Part shown: piece after piece, positions 35,853-44,464 of the stretch
Numbering within the stretch: the stretch's first letter is position 1
Layout of the letters: each line of letters opens with the position of its first letter
Origin: Gracilibacillus lacisalsi DSM 19029
Lineage (GTDB): Bacteria; Bacillota; Bacilli; Bacillales; Amphibacillaceae
Direction: 5' to 3'
DNA: 64,000 nucleotides
Assembly: GCF_000377765.1 (NCBI RefSeq)
Contig: NZ_KB898665.1
Span: 62,001 to 126,000, forward strand
The notes under the pieces: generated by a model
What the model was told of the DNA's origin: nothing
What the model saw: only the letters and a program-made list of their open reading frames with translations
Databases searched by the model: none
Made by a program: the position numbers and the translations under genes

Positions 35853-37349
35853 TTACTCAGATGCGTTAAACTCTTCGATAATCGCTTCTCCACCTTGTGA
35901 TTTCCAATCTTCTATTGCATCAGCAAATCCTGCTTCATCAATTTGGCCAATTATATAATTATAGGTTGCGTCCGTAATAATTTCCTGAAGTCTAGCACCA
36001 TCATCAACATATGTCTCTGAATATAGTGGCACCGTAGGGTCTTCAATTAAATATTCTTCATTTTCTTTGGTTAACTCTTCTGCTTTTTCTTTGATATCAT
36101 AGTCAAATTTAGATTCATATCGACCATTTGTTTCTGGCTCGCCTATCCCGATAGACATATATGGTTTCACTTCTCTATCTGTTAATGCTTTATCATCAGA
36201 CGGTAAAGCACGGTCATCTTCTACTTCATAATGTTCTCCTTCAATACCCCAATATGATAGGTTTGCTATTTCAGGTGTCATCATTTGGTCGAAGAAGTCT
36301 AAAATATTCAGTAAATCTTCTTCTGTTTCAACAGCGCTTTTTGGGAACATTACTAAACTTCCATAACCAGGAATCGACCAAACTCCGTATTCCCCATCAG
36401 GCCCTTTGATTTTGTTTTGTACATCAAACTCCACATCTGGGTTAATGGCTACTGCGTCATTGTTAATACTAACTACATCGCCCATGGACCCGACATACAT
36501 ACCAGCTGTACCATTTTTAAAGAACTCTTGCTGATCTGTTTTACTTGTTACCGGAAAATCCTGATTAATATAACCGTTGTCATACATTTCCTTAAAGAAA
36601 TCCATGGTTTGTTTATATTCATCAAACATAAACTCTGGCTGCAGTTGGCCATCTTGTTCGCCCCAGTTATTCGGCGTACCAAACCAGGAAGAAACTGTTT
36701 TAAAGGCACCATAAATCAAATCACTACGGTCTGTTAAACCAAAAGTATCGTCTTCTCCATTTCCATCTGGATCATCTTCTGTAAATGCTCTTGCCATTTC
36801 CATAAATTCATCCGTTGTAGTAGGTTCCTCTAACCCGAGATTATTTGCCCAATCCTTGCGATAGATTAGACCTTGACTTGATAATGGGCGACCTTGGTAT
36901 AACGTATACAATTTTCCATTTATCCGCGTGTTATCTAAGACCGTGTCCTTTAATTTCGACAAGTTTTCAAATTGATCTAAATACTGTCCAACTTCCCAGA
37001 ACTGTTCATCTTCAATTGCATCACGGAATTGAATGAATGATGATTGATTTTTTAAGAAAACTGCTTCAGGTAAGGAGTTAGTAGCAAACGCAGTATTTAA
37101 TCGATCTTCGTAGTTGTTATCTGGTACCCATTGAATTTCAATTTCCTTATTTGTTTCCTCTTCTATTTTCTCTAAGATTTTATCGTTTGGTACTTCTGGT
37201 GTATGCAAGTTAGCCATAATGGCAAATGAGTCACCAGACCCCGAACCACCAGCACCTTCACTTGATGCACTATCACCACTACAACCAACAAAAACTAAAA
37301 GCGATAAAAGTATTATCGTAGTTAGCTTCCATTTTTTCCGATTTAGCAA
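35853..37349 (-). CDS. Oligosaccharide-binding lipoprotein, copy 2 (YtcQ/LplA-like)
   Basis: A 498-aa CUT1 solute-binding lipoprotein, the length of B. subtilis YtcQ. The lipobox is VFVGC near residue 24, followed by a short Gly/Ser linker and the binding domain (FAIMANLHTPEVPNDKI onward). Start TTG 37349 is preferred, five bases after AAGGGTGG and parallel to the TTG of copy 1. A GTG at 37358 overlaps that site. Most of the mature sequence is shared with copy 1, so this is a tandem duplicate. The likely ligand is a rhamnogalacturonan or pectin oligosaccharide. Confidence 0.88.
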   Translation of the reverse strand: MLNRKKWKLTTIILLSLLVFVGCSGDSASSEGAGGSGSGDSFAIMANLHTPEVPNDKILEKIEEETNKEIEIQWVPDNNYEDRLNTAFATNSLPEAVFLKNQSSFIQFRDAIEDEQFWEVGQYLDQFENLSKLKDTVLDNTRINGKLYTLYQGRPLSSQGLIYRKDWANNLGLEEPTTTDEFMEMARAFTEDDPDGNGEDDTFGLTDRSDLIYGAFKTVSSWFGTPNNWGEQDGQLQPEFMFDEYKQTMDFFKEMYDNGYINQDFPVTSKTDQQEFFKNGTAGMYVGSMGDVVSINNDAVAINPDVEFDVQNKIKGPDGEYGVWSIPGYGSLVMFPKSAVETEEDLLNILDFFDQMMTPEIANLSYWGIEGEHYEVEDDRALPSDDKALTDREVKPYMSIGIGEPETNGRYESKFDYDIKEKAEELTKENEEYLIEDPTVPLYSETYVDDGARLQEIITDATYNYIIGQIDEAGFADAIEDWKSQGGEAIIEEFNASE

Positions 37350-37466
37350 GTAAACCACCCTTTACTATGAGTCTTGTTGTACAACAATGTCTCGAACAGT
37401 GCTCTTATCTTTTTTTGTTTGACCAAGCATTGTTGCCTTGAAAGAAATCTTACTTCAATGATTCGA

Positions 37467-37498
37467 TAACGTAAATAATCATTATCTTACGAGTTACT
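37467..37498. repeat. 32-bp direct repeat, copy B
   Basis: Identical to 35677-35708. Lies about 120 bp upstream of the second binding-protein gene. Between the two lies a perfect 14-bp palindrome TTGTTGTACAACAA at 37374-37387, close to the TTG start. Confidence 0.75.
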
Positions 37499-37602
37499 TT
37501 CTGCACTGATAGAAAGGACTTTCTTATTATACTTGTTTAGCTAAAGCAACTAACATAACATAATGATCATCTCCGAGGTTATGCGTCGTTGAGATATAGA
37601 TC

Positions 37603-37632
37603 GGGCTCTTAAAATATCCATTTTAAGAGCCC
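37603..37632 (-). terminator. Intercistronic hairpin after the first binding-protein gene
   Basis: GGGCTCTTAAAAT (37603-37615) pairs perfectly with 37620-37632. Same sequence core as the hairpin at 35812-35841, so it was part of the duplicated unit. Confidence 0.75.
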
Positions 37633-37643
37633 CTTTACTATGA

Positions 37644-39188
37644 TTACTCTGATGCGTTAAATTCTTCGATAATCGCATCTCCACCTTGCGATTTCCAGTT
37701 TTCCACCGCATCATCAAAACCTGCTTCATCAATTTGACCAATGATATAGTTATAGGTTGCATCTGTAATAATCTCTTGAAGTCTAGCACCGTCATCAACG
37801 TATGTCTCAGAATAAAGAGGTACCGTAGGATTTTCAATTAAATAGTTTTCATTGTCTTTAAACAATTCTTCCGATTTAGCTTTTACTTCATAATCGAAAT
37901 AACCTTCATAACGGCCGTTTGTTTCCGGCTCACCAATTTCAATAGCTTGGTAAGGTTTTACTTCTCGATCAAACAAGGATTGATCATCTGTTGGTAATGC
38001 ACGATCCTCTACTACTTCATAATGCTCACCTTCGATACCCCAGTAAGCATAATTCATTACTTCTGGTGTCATTAATTGATCAAAGAATCCTAAAATTTTA
38101 AGTAGATCTTCTTCTGTTTCAACAGAACTTTTCGGAAACATTACTAAACTACCATAACCAGGAATTGCCCATACACCAAATTCTCCGTCTGGACCTTCAA
38201 TATGGTTATGCACATCAAATTCTACATCTGGATTAATTGCTTCTGCATCATTATAAAGACTGCCAACATCACCCATAGAACCTACATACATACCTGCAGT
38301 ACCATTCTTAAAGAATTCTTGTTGATCTGGTTTACTAGTTACAGGAAAGTCTTGATTAATGTATCCGTTTTCATGCATTTCCTTAAAGAAATCCATTGTT
38401 TGTTTATATTCGTCAAACATAAACTCCGGTAATAGCTGACCATCTTGTTCGCCCCATTCATTCGGAGTTCCGAACCAAGACGATACTGTTTTGAATGCGC
38501 CATAAACTAAGTCACTACGGTCTGTTACACCAAATGTATCATCTTCCCCATTGCCATCTGGATCATCTTCGGTAAAGGCTCTAGCCATTTCCATAAACTC
38601 GTCTGTTGTAGTCGGCGCTTCTAATCCAAGATTATCTGCCCAATCTTTACGATATATCAAACCTTGTCTTGATAGTGGACGACCTTGATACAATGTGTAT
38701 AAATTCCCATTAACTCTCGTATTATCCAGTACATTGTCTTTTAAGTTAGACAAATTCTCAAATTGATCTAAATACTGTCCCACTTCCCAGAATTGTTCAT
38801 CTTCCATCGCATCACGGAATTGAATGAATGTTGTCTGGTTTTTTAAGAATACTGCCTCAGGTAAAGAATTAGTCGCAAAAGCTGTGTTTAATCGATCCTC
38901 ATAGTTATTATCCGGTACCCATTGAATTTCAATATCCGTATTAGTTGCTTCCTCAATTTGTTCTAATACTTTTTCATTAGGTACTTCTGGTGTGTGTAAG
39001 TTTGCCATAATCGTGAAGGCATACGGCTCATCAGAATCTGCCCCTTCTTCTTCATTTGTTTCTTCAGAAGAGTCATCATCTCCACCGCTATTGTCTCCAC
39101 CTTCTGTTGTACTATCACTACTACATGCTGCTAATAAAACAAATAATAGTAATAACATGATGCCCATAAGTTTTTTCCAATTACTCAA
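37644..39188 (-). CDS. Oligosaccharide-binding lipoprotein, copy 1 (YtcQ/LplA-like)
   Basis: A 514-aa solute-binding lipoprotein. The lipobox is LLAAC, then an acidic linker of about 30 residues, longer than in copy 2, then the same binding domain (FTIMANLHTPEVPNEKV onward). TTG 39188 is chosen as start because GGAGGGTGG lies nine bases upstream. An earlier in-frame ATG at 39224 has no site. First gene of the pectin operon, divergent from the YesL/YesS pair, hence probably the best expressed. Confidence 0.88.
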   Translation of the reverse strand: MSNWKKLMGIMLLLLFVLLAACSSDSTTEGGDNSGGDDDSSEETNEEEGADSDEPYAFTIMANLHTPEVPNEKVLEQIEEATNTDIEIQWVPDNNYEDRLNTAFATNSLPEAVFLKNQTTFIQFRDAMEDEQFWEVGQYLDQFENLSNLKDNVLDNTRVNGNLYTLYQGRPLSRQGLIYRKDWADNLGLEAPTTTDEFMEMARAFTEDDPDGNGEDDTFGVTDRSDLVYGAFKTVSSWFGTPNEWGEQDGQLLPEFMFDEYKQTMDFFKEMHENGYINQDFPVTSKPDQQEFFKNGTAGMYVGSMGDVGSLYNDAEAINPDVEFDVHNHIEGPDGEFGVWAIPGYGSLVMFPKSSVETEEDLLKILGFFDQLMTPEVMNYAYWGIEGEHYEVVEDRALPTDDQSLFDREVKPYQAIEIGEPETNGRYEGYFDYEVKAKSEELFKDNENYLIENPTVPLYSETYVDDGARLQEIITDATYNYIIGQIDEAGFDDAVENWKSQGGDAIIEEFNASE

Positions 39189-39294
39189 ATTAACCACCCT
39201 CCAGAATCTAATTTTGTACAGCAATGTTTGCCGTGTACAATCTAATAGTAAGAAACAAATAAGTATTTGTATATAATCACTTCTTCACAGCTGT

Positions 39295-39308
39295 TGGAAA
39301 CGCTTACT
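39295..39308. promoter_or_regulatory. Candidate cre site (CcpA)
   Basis: TGGAAACGCTTACT matches the catabolite-responsive consensus TGNAARCGNWWWCA at all positions but the last. Upstream of the pectin operon. Confidence 0.45.
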
Positions 39309-39459
39309 GTAAAAAGAAAAAAATATTGACTTTCTTGAAAAATGATCATCTTTTCGTGCCGAGTAAAATAATATTAAAAAATGATTATTTTACTGATTGT
39401 AACCGTCCAAATCCCTTTATGGACATAGGTTTATACCTCCTTACAAGATGATTATAACG

Positions 39460-39474
39460 TGTAAGCGCTTTACA
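39460..39474. promoter_or_regulatory. cre-like palindrome upstream of yesL
   Basis: TGTAAGCGCTTTACA has the AAGCGCTT core of cre sites but one extra base in the right arm. About 80 bp upstream of yesL. Confidence 0.35.
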
Positions 39475-39550
39475 TTCACTATTTACGGCAGAGCAATAAC
39501 AAGGTATCCTATATATATTAGCATTCATTTTACAGAATTAGGTGGTTTTT

Positions 39551-40210
39551 ATGATGGAACTTTCAGGAATCTGGGCTGGATTTTACCGTATAAGTGTATG
39601 GGTTACCCGATTTGCATGGTTGAATATGCTATGGATCGCCTTTACCTTACTAGGTTTAATTTTCTTCGGAATCATGCCAGCAACAATCGCGATGTTTGCC
39701 GTCGTTCGAAAATGGGTTTTAAAAGAATATGATATCCCTGTTTTTGAAACCTTCTTCAAACAATATAAATCTAATTTCCTTCGTGCTAACCTATTCGGCT
39801 TAGTCATTTACATTATCGGTTATTTTTTATCTGTCTTTTTAAAGTATACAGGACTAATGAATCATTCAAGTTTATACCCGGTATTGCTCGGAATTTTTGT
39901 TATAGCAGCATTCCTTTACGTAATGCTAGTATTGTACATTGCACCAGTTTATGTTCACTATCAACTTCGTTTTTGGCAATATATTCGTTATGCGGTATCA
40001 ATTGGTGCCGTGAACTTGCACTACTCTATATGTGCTATTACAGTTTTAGCCGGGATATATTTTGCATCTTTGAAATTCCCTGGTATTACACTTTTTTTTA
40101 GCTTTAGTGTTAGCGCTTACGTAGCGATGTTTATTATTCACATCGGTTTTAGTCAATTGCTAAAAAAACAACAAGAACAATTGGAACAAGCACCTATATC
40201 CACTTCCTAG
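39551..40210 (+). CDS. yesL: DUF624 membrane protein, YesL-like
   Basis: A 219-aa membrane protein with about five helices, of the DUF624 (YesL/YteU) family that accompanies plant-polysaccharide loci in Bacillus. The N-terminal MELSGIWAGFYRISVW and FFGIMPATIAMFAVVRKWV stretches closely follow YesL. Function unknown. ATG 39551 (or 39554) follows AGGTGG. First of two genes with yesS, divergent from the pectin operon. Confidence 0.85.
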   Translation: MMELSGIWAGFYRISVWVTRFAWLNMLWIAFTLLGLIFFGIMPATIAMFAVVRKWVLKEYDIPVFETFFKQYKSNFLRANLFGLVIYIIGYFLSVFLKYTGLMNHSSLYPVLLGIFVIAAFLYVMLVLYIAPVYVHYQLRFWQYIRYAVSIGAVNLHYSICAITVLAGIYFASLKFPGITLFFSFSVSAYVAMFIIHIGFSQLLKKQQEQLEQAPISTS

Positions 40211-40254
40211 CGCTATACATTTGTTTAAAATATAACGATTAAGGAAGTATGTCT

Positions 40255-42558
40255 ATGAAAAAATTATCTACTCAACACTATTTTAAACTGATCGCATTTT
40301 TAGTTATTTTAAGCACCGTACCTGTTATTATTACTGGTGGATTATCTTATTGGCAATCGTCTAATGCAATTGTGGATTATTCCAATGATGAAAAAAAGCA
40401 AAATATTTATCAAATACAAACCAACGTAGAGCAAGTATTAAGGTACATTGATTTATCTACAACTTATTTTGTACGCTCAGCTCAAACACAAGAATTTTTA
40501 AAAGAAGATATGAACGGGAGATCCTTTAATGATTTTCATAAATTAAGAAAAGATTTAAACCATTTACAAACCATTGAGACTGGCATAGAAGATGTGATAT
40601 TAGTAAGTTTCGATAAAAGATGGCTAATTAATAACGATGGTTTAGTACACCTTGATAATCAAGCCTATGAACAAATAAACACCAATTATTTACGGATACC
40701 TGAGAAATCTGTTTGGTTGATGGAAGAAGCAAGCCAAATAAATTTACCGAATGCGACGAAAAAGAGCTGTTCTCATTATATTAATTTAGTGAAGAAATTG
40801 CCGCTCTTATCGTCTCAACCGGATGGTCTTATATCTGTTATCGTTCCTACTTGTGAATTAACTGAAATCATGGCACAGAGCAATGATAGTGAGTCATTTA
40901 TTATTTTAGATGAAAATAATCAAACAATTGCCCATAGTAATACGGAATACACAGGTGAAGACGGGTATATCCCCAATAATTTATTTGAGAGGATTGACCG
41001 AGACGAATTAGAGGGTCAATTCGAGTATCAAATTAATAATACGGATTTCAAAGTCTCCTATCAAACTTCAGAATATAATGACTGGACTTATCTTTCATTA
41101 GTGAAATTAAGTGACTTGCATATGAAATCAAGCTCTATCGGTTGGTTAACCGTCTTAATTGTTTCGATATTATTAATTCTTTCATTATGTATTGCTTTTA
41201 TTGGTAGCAAGATTTTATATAAACCTGTCAAAAAATTAAAAAGTGTGATAGCTTCTTCAGATGACGGTAAGTCCGCAGCGGAAAAAGCCACAAATGAATT
41301 CGATTTAATCGAGACACATATCGAAAAATTGTTAAATCAAAATCATCTGTTGGAAAAACGGGTTCAAAGCCAAGTTACACAGTTAAAACAGCTTTTCATG
41401 ATTCGATTATTACAGGGGAAAGTAACAAGCAGTGAATTACCACTAAAAGTGAAGTCATTCAATTATAACCAGGATTGGACCGAATTAACGGTATTTTCAT
41501 TAAAATTAGATGAAATAGACCAAAAGAAATTTAATGAAAATGATCAAGATCTGATTCTTTTTGCTATCAACAATTTAATTGAGGATCTTATTCCAAGCGA
41601 AGAGCGATTTACTCCAGTAGTAATTAACGATGCCCAATCCACTTTAGTTATTACAAAGTGCAACAATCAATCAGATTATACACATATCATAAATCAGAAG
41701 GTAAAACTAATCCAAACAAAAGTGATGGAGTTATTTCACTTATCAGTCAGCATTGGTATCAGTAACCGTTACTATGAATTAGAAGATTCCAATATTGCTT
41801 TTAAAGAAAGTAAGGAAGCACTAAAATATCGTCTGAAAATGGGCGAGTCTTCGATCATTTTTTACGAAAACTTAAACAGACGCTACTCTAGTGTTGCTCC
41901 TTACCCGACAGCAATTAAGAATAAGATTTTTGATGCGATTAAATTAAGTGATAAGGAACAAGCGTTATCTGAGCTCTCGAAGTTTTTTGATTATTTGGAT
42001 AGAAACGATATTCATCATCAACAGCTGGAAATTATCTTATCAAGGTTCTTATATGAATTATATGAATTAAAAGAATTGCTTGGGGCAAATGTAGAAGACT
42101 TTCAATCAACGGATATGATTACCTATTATCAAAACTTGAACTCAATTGAAGCGATCCATGATTGGGTAAGCCAGCAAATTATCATTCCATTAATCGATAG
42201 TATCGATGCCAAAGACGATTCAAAGAATAAGAAAATCTCTGATAAAATGATTCGGATTATCCATGAAGATTATGATAAAGACATTTCACTAGATGTGATC
42301 GCTGCTGAGTTACACTATAACCCGAATTATTTAAGCAGTATTTTTCAAAAGGAAACAGGATACTCTTTTAGTGAATATTTACTTCGTTACCGTCTCAACA
42401 AAGCAAAAGAATGGCTCACGACAACTAATATGTCTGTAAAGGAGATTGCTGAAAAGCTGCAATATAACAATTCTCAAAACTTTATTCGGTCATTTAGAAA
42501 AATGGAAGAAATCACCCCTGGTAAATACCGGGCACAATATAAAAGTAAAGAAGCATGA
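40255..42558 (+). CDS. yesS: Membrane-anchored AraC family regulator, YesS-like
   Basis: A 767-aa one-component sensor-regulator. Helix 1 is at about residues 8-30 and an extracellular sensor domain covers about 31-294. Helix 2 lies at about 295-320, followed by a long cytoplasmic linker. The C-terminal AraC DNA-binding domain (about 662-765) has two helix-turn-helices (SLDVIAAELHYNPNYLSSIF and VKEIAEKLQY). B. subtilis YesS (761 aa) has this design and activates rhamnogalacturonan genes. ATG 40255 has better spacing from AAGGAAG than the ATG at 40249. It probably activates the divergent operon. Confidence 0.87.
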   Translation: MKKLSTQHYFKLIAFLVILSTVPVIITGGLSYWQSSNAIVDYSNDEKKQNIYQIQTNVEQVLRYIDLSTTYFVRSAQTQEFLKEDMNGRSFNDFHKLRKDLNHLQTIETGIEDVILVSFDKRWLINNDGLVHLDNQAYEQINTNYLRIPEKSVWLMEEASQINLPNATKKSCSHYINLVKKLPLLSSQPDGLISVIVPTCELTEIMAQSNDSESFIILDENNQTIAHSNTEYTGEDGYIPNNLFERIDRDELEGQFEYQINNTDFKVSYQTSEYNDWTYLSLVKLSDLHMKSSSIGWLTVLIVSILLILSLCIAFIGSKILYKPVKKLKSVIASSDDGKSAAEKATNEFDLIETHIEKLLNQNHLLEKRVQSQVTQLKQLFMIRLLQGKVTSSELPLKVKSFNYNQDWTELTVFSLKLDEIDQKKFNENDQDLILFAINNLIEDLIPSEERFTPVVINDAQSTLVITKCNNQSDYTHIINQKVKLIQTKVMELFHLSVSIGISNRYYELEDSNIAFKESKEALKYRLKMGESSIIFYENLNRRYSSVAPYPTAIKNKIFDAIKLSDKEQALSELSKFFDYLDRNDIHHQQLEIILSRFLYELYELKELLGANVEDFQSTDMITYYQNLNSIEAIHDWVSQQIIIPLIDSIDAKDDSKNKKISDKMIRIIHEDYDKDISLDVIAAELHYNPNYLSSIFQKETGYSFSEYLLRYRLNKAKEWLTTTNMSVKEIAEKLQYNNSQNFIRSFRKMEEITPGKYRAQYKSKEA

Positions 42559-42560
42559 GA

Positions 42561-42606
42561 GACTGTCCCATAAGTTAACGCAAAGAACTTATGGGCAGTC
42601 TTTTTT
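42561..42606 (+). terminator. Terminator of yesL-yesS
   Basis: GACTGTCCCATAAGTT pairs with AACTTATGGG.AGTC, followed by TTTTTT, directly after the yesS stop. Confidence 0.92.
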
Positions 42607-42675
42607 CTATAACACTTTTTACGGGGGCTACCACTATTTACAGTTTTGCAGGTTCTCTGAATTAGATGAACGAGG

Positions 42676-43452
42676 TCACTGTTCACTTTCACCGATGATG
42701 ACTCTTAATACATTTGGGTGATTTTCAAATGTTTTCGTACCAGCACCATAGCCAATTGTATCTACTGTGATGTTTGGCATCGCCGAGAAATCCGTTGCTA
42801 ATGTCTTAATGATGGCAGCTCCAGTAGGGGTTGTTAATTCCCCCTTTACAGCGCTTTCTTTTAATGGAATACCCTTTAATACTTCTAATGTAGCTGGGGC
42901 AGGCACCGGATAAACTCCATGATCAATATGAATGTGACCAGATCCAACTGGAATTGGAGAAGATATAATTCGATCAATCTCTAATTTATCTATTAATATG
43001 GCAGTACCAACAATATCAATAATTGAATCTATGGCACCAACTTCATGAAAATGAACATTTTCCAGATTCATTCCATGTATTTTTGCTTCCGCTTCACCGA
43101 TCACACGGAACATTTCTAAAGACATTTTTTTTACCGATGCGTTTAGTTCACTATTCTCAATAAGATGGACAATATCTTTATAATGTCGATGATGATGAGA
43201 ATGACCGTGATGATGACTATCATCATGGCGATGGTCGTGATGATGCTCCTCTTCATATATCACATCAAACTTATTACTATGTATACCGTTTTTCACAGTT
43301 TTACTAAGCTGTAATTGATACTCTTTTTCTAAATGTAAGGCTTTAAGCTGTTTCTCCAACCACTCTAAAGATATACCTGTATCCAATAAAGAGGCAATGG
43401 TCATATCCCCACTTATCCCGGAAAAACAGTCAAAATACAACGTTTTTGTCAT
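42676..43452 (-). CDS. larC1: LarC N-terminal half (nickel-pincer cofactor maturation)
   Basis: A 258-aa protein matching the N-terminal half of LarC. It starts with LYFDCFSGISGDM, then has a nickel-binding His-rich loop (about residues 70-92, over ten His). FHEVGAIDSIIDIVG and PVPAPATLEVLKG follow, and it ends NHPNVLRVIIGE. A stop codon follows directly and no C-terminal half lies downstream. The matching half is at 22167-22631. ATG 43452 follows GGAGG with nine-base spacing. It is a lone gene between yesS and a repeat-rich gap. Confidence 0.88.
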   Translation of the reverse strand: MTKTLYFDCFSGISGDMTIASLLDTGISLEWLEKQLKALHLEKEYQLQLSKTVKNGIHSNKFDVIYEEEHHHDHRHDDSHHHGHSHHHRHYKDIVHLIENSELNASVKKMSLEMFRVIGEAEAKIHGMNLENVHFHEVGAIDSIIDIVGTAILIDKLEIDRIISSPIPVGSGHIHIDHGVYPVPAPATLEVLKGIPLKESAVKGELTTPTGAAIIKTLATDFSAMPNITVDTIGYGAGTKTFENHPNVLRVIIGESEQ

Positions 43453-43540
43453 CCTTTTTCTCCTCCATTTTTTGTCTTCTTATTTGCATTTTATCCTACG
43501 TATATTAATTAACACAACACATAATCATTTATTATGAAAA

Positions 43541-43800
43541 ACTGAGCAAAATTCGCTCAGCCCTTGTGACTAAAATGCTAAAGGTTTACCATTTCTCTAG
43601 CATCCATTTTGAAATATTTGAACAGCCTTCGTTAAGATCTTCTCTACAACACTAGCAAGAAGTAACACAGCTGCTTTTATACTCACGGATAGCGGTCCAA
43701 TTAAGAAAAACCGGGAAAGGCCACCCGGTCCTTTTCATTGGCCAAAATAATATATCGATAGTATAAAGTAATTATTTTGAGATAGATATTGGGCGTAACA
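43541..43800. other. Intergenic hairpins upstream of larC1
   Basis: CTGAGC/GCTCAG flank a short loop near 43541-43560. ACCGGG (43710-43715) pairs with CCCGGT (43724-43729), with a leftward TTTTT run, looking like a terminator. No credible gene lies between. Confidence 0.4.
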
Positions 43801-44395
43801 ACCGCTACGGCTTGCCCACTTCGCTTTCCGTGGGGCGGGTCTTCAGCTAACTTTTGTAAAGAAGATCGCTTTACAAAAGTGGATCTTCAGATCACGCTGA
43901 TCCCACAGGAGTCGAAGTGGACGCCTACGCTCATTCATGCTCTACAATGAATGTACTCGCTGACATTCCAATTTTATTAAACAGGTTAAGAAAGCTCGAG
44001 CAGTTAGCAGTCACAAACGTTGTAGAACAGTTTCATAGCGGAGGCCGTCCACTTCCACTCCTACGGGATGATTTTCGACTAAGATCCACTTTGATAAGCG
44101 CTCTTTGCTTACCAAAGTTAGCTTAGGCGAAAATCCCGTGGAAAGGGAAGTGGACAGCCGCAGCGATGGTTTCCTGTACAAGCTATTTCAAAATGGCTAC
44201 TCTGCTTACAAATACGTTGATACCGCGGATTATATACTTTCCTATATTAGTAAAAAAGGGCAACCTATTCTTATGACAGAATTGTTGGACCCGCTAATAG
44301 CGGAGACTAATTACAGAGACTCCTTCGGAAATAGCGCGAGTCGAAAATCCACTTCGCAATGTTAGTTGAGGGCATGCCCGTGGAAAGCTAGACTA
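43800..44395. repeat. Cluster of Bacillaceae palindromic repeats
   Basis: At least three degenerate copies in about 600 bp. One is leftward (about 43800-43925, with CTTTACAAAAGT/ACTTTTGTAAAG arms). Two are rightward (about 44035-44165 and 44285-44390). They share the phrases ACTCCTACGGGA, GTGGAAAG, GCGGAGGC and CACTTCG with the 19.5 and 56.5 kb copies. Only chance frames are present. Confidence 0.65.
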
Positions 44396-44421
44396 ATACC
44401 AAAGTTTTATTCTTTCTCAAG

Positions 44422-44454
44422 AAAAAAGCCGATAAGGTTAACCTTACCGACTTT
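44422..44454 (-). terminator. Terminator of the abfA-abf2 operon
   Basis: Read leftward, AAGTCGGTAAGG pairs with CCTTATCGGCTT around TTAA and ends in TTTTTT. Confidence 0.9.
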
Positions 44455-44464
44455 AATAGTTCTA

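Larger units (their letters stand above)
39189..39550. promoter_or_regulatory. Divergent control region between the binding-protein operon and yesL/yesS
   Basis: It holds several symmetric elements and no gene. A leader hairpin with TTGTACA/TGTACAA lies at 39214-39240. ACAAATA/TATTTGT lies at 39255-39270. GTAAAATAAT/ATTATTTTAC at 39363-39372/39384-39393 resembles the 32-bp repeats. Two catabolite-control-like sites are listed separately. YesS-type activators probably bind here (inference). Confidence 0.55.

Noticed and set aside
42474-42692. Continuation of larC1 by frameshift into a downstream frame
   Set aside because: The next frame encodes a basic sequence unlike the C-terminal half of LarC and runs into the yesS terminator.
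43597-43705. Short hydrophobic reading frame of about 35 residues on the minus strand
   Set aside because: No start codon with a ribosome binding site; it overlaps hairpin sequences. A gene remnant is possible but not supported.
44105-44365. 86-residue plus-strand reading frame
   Set aside because: It lies wholly within palindromic repeat copies and has no ribosome binding site.
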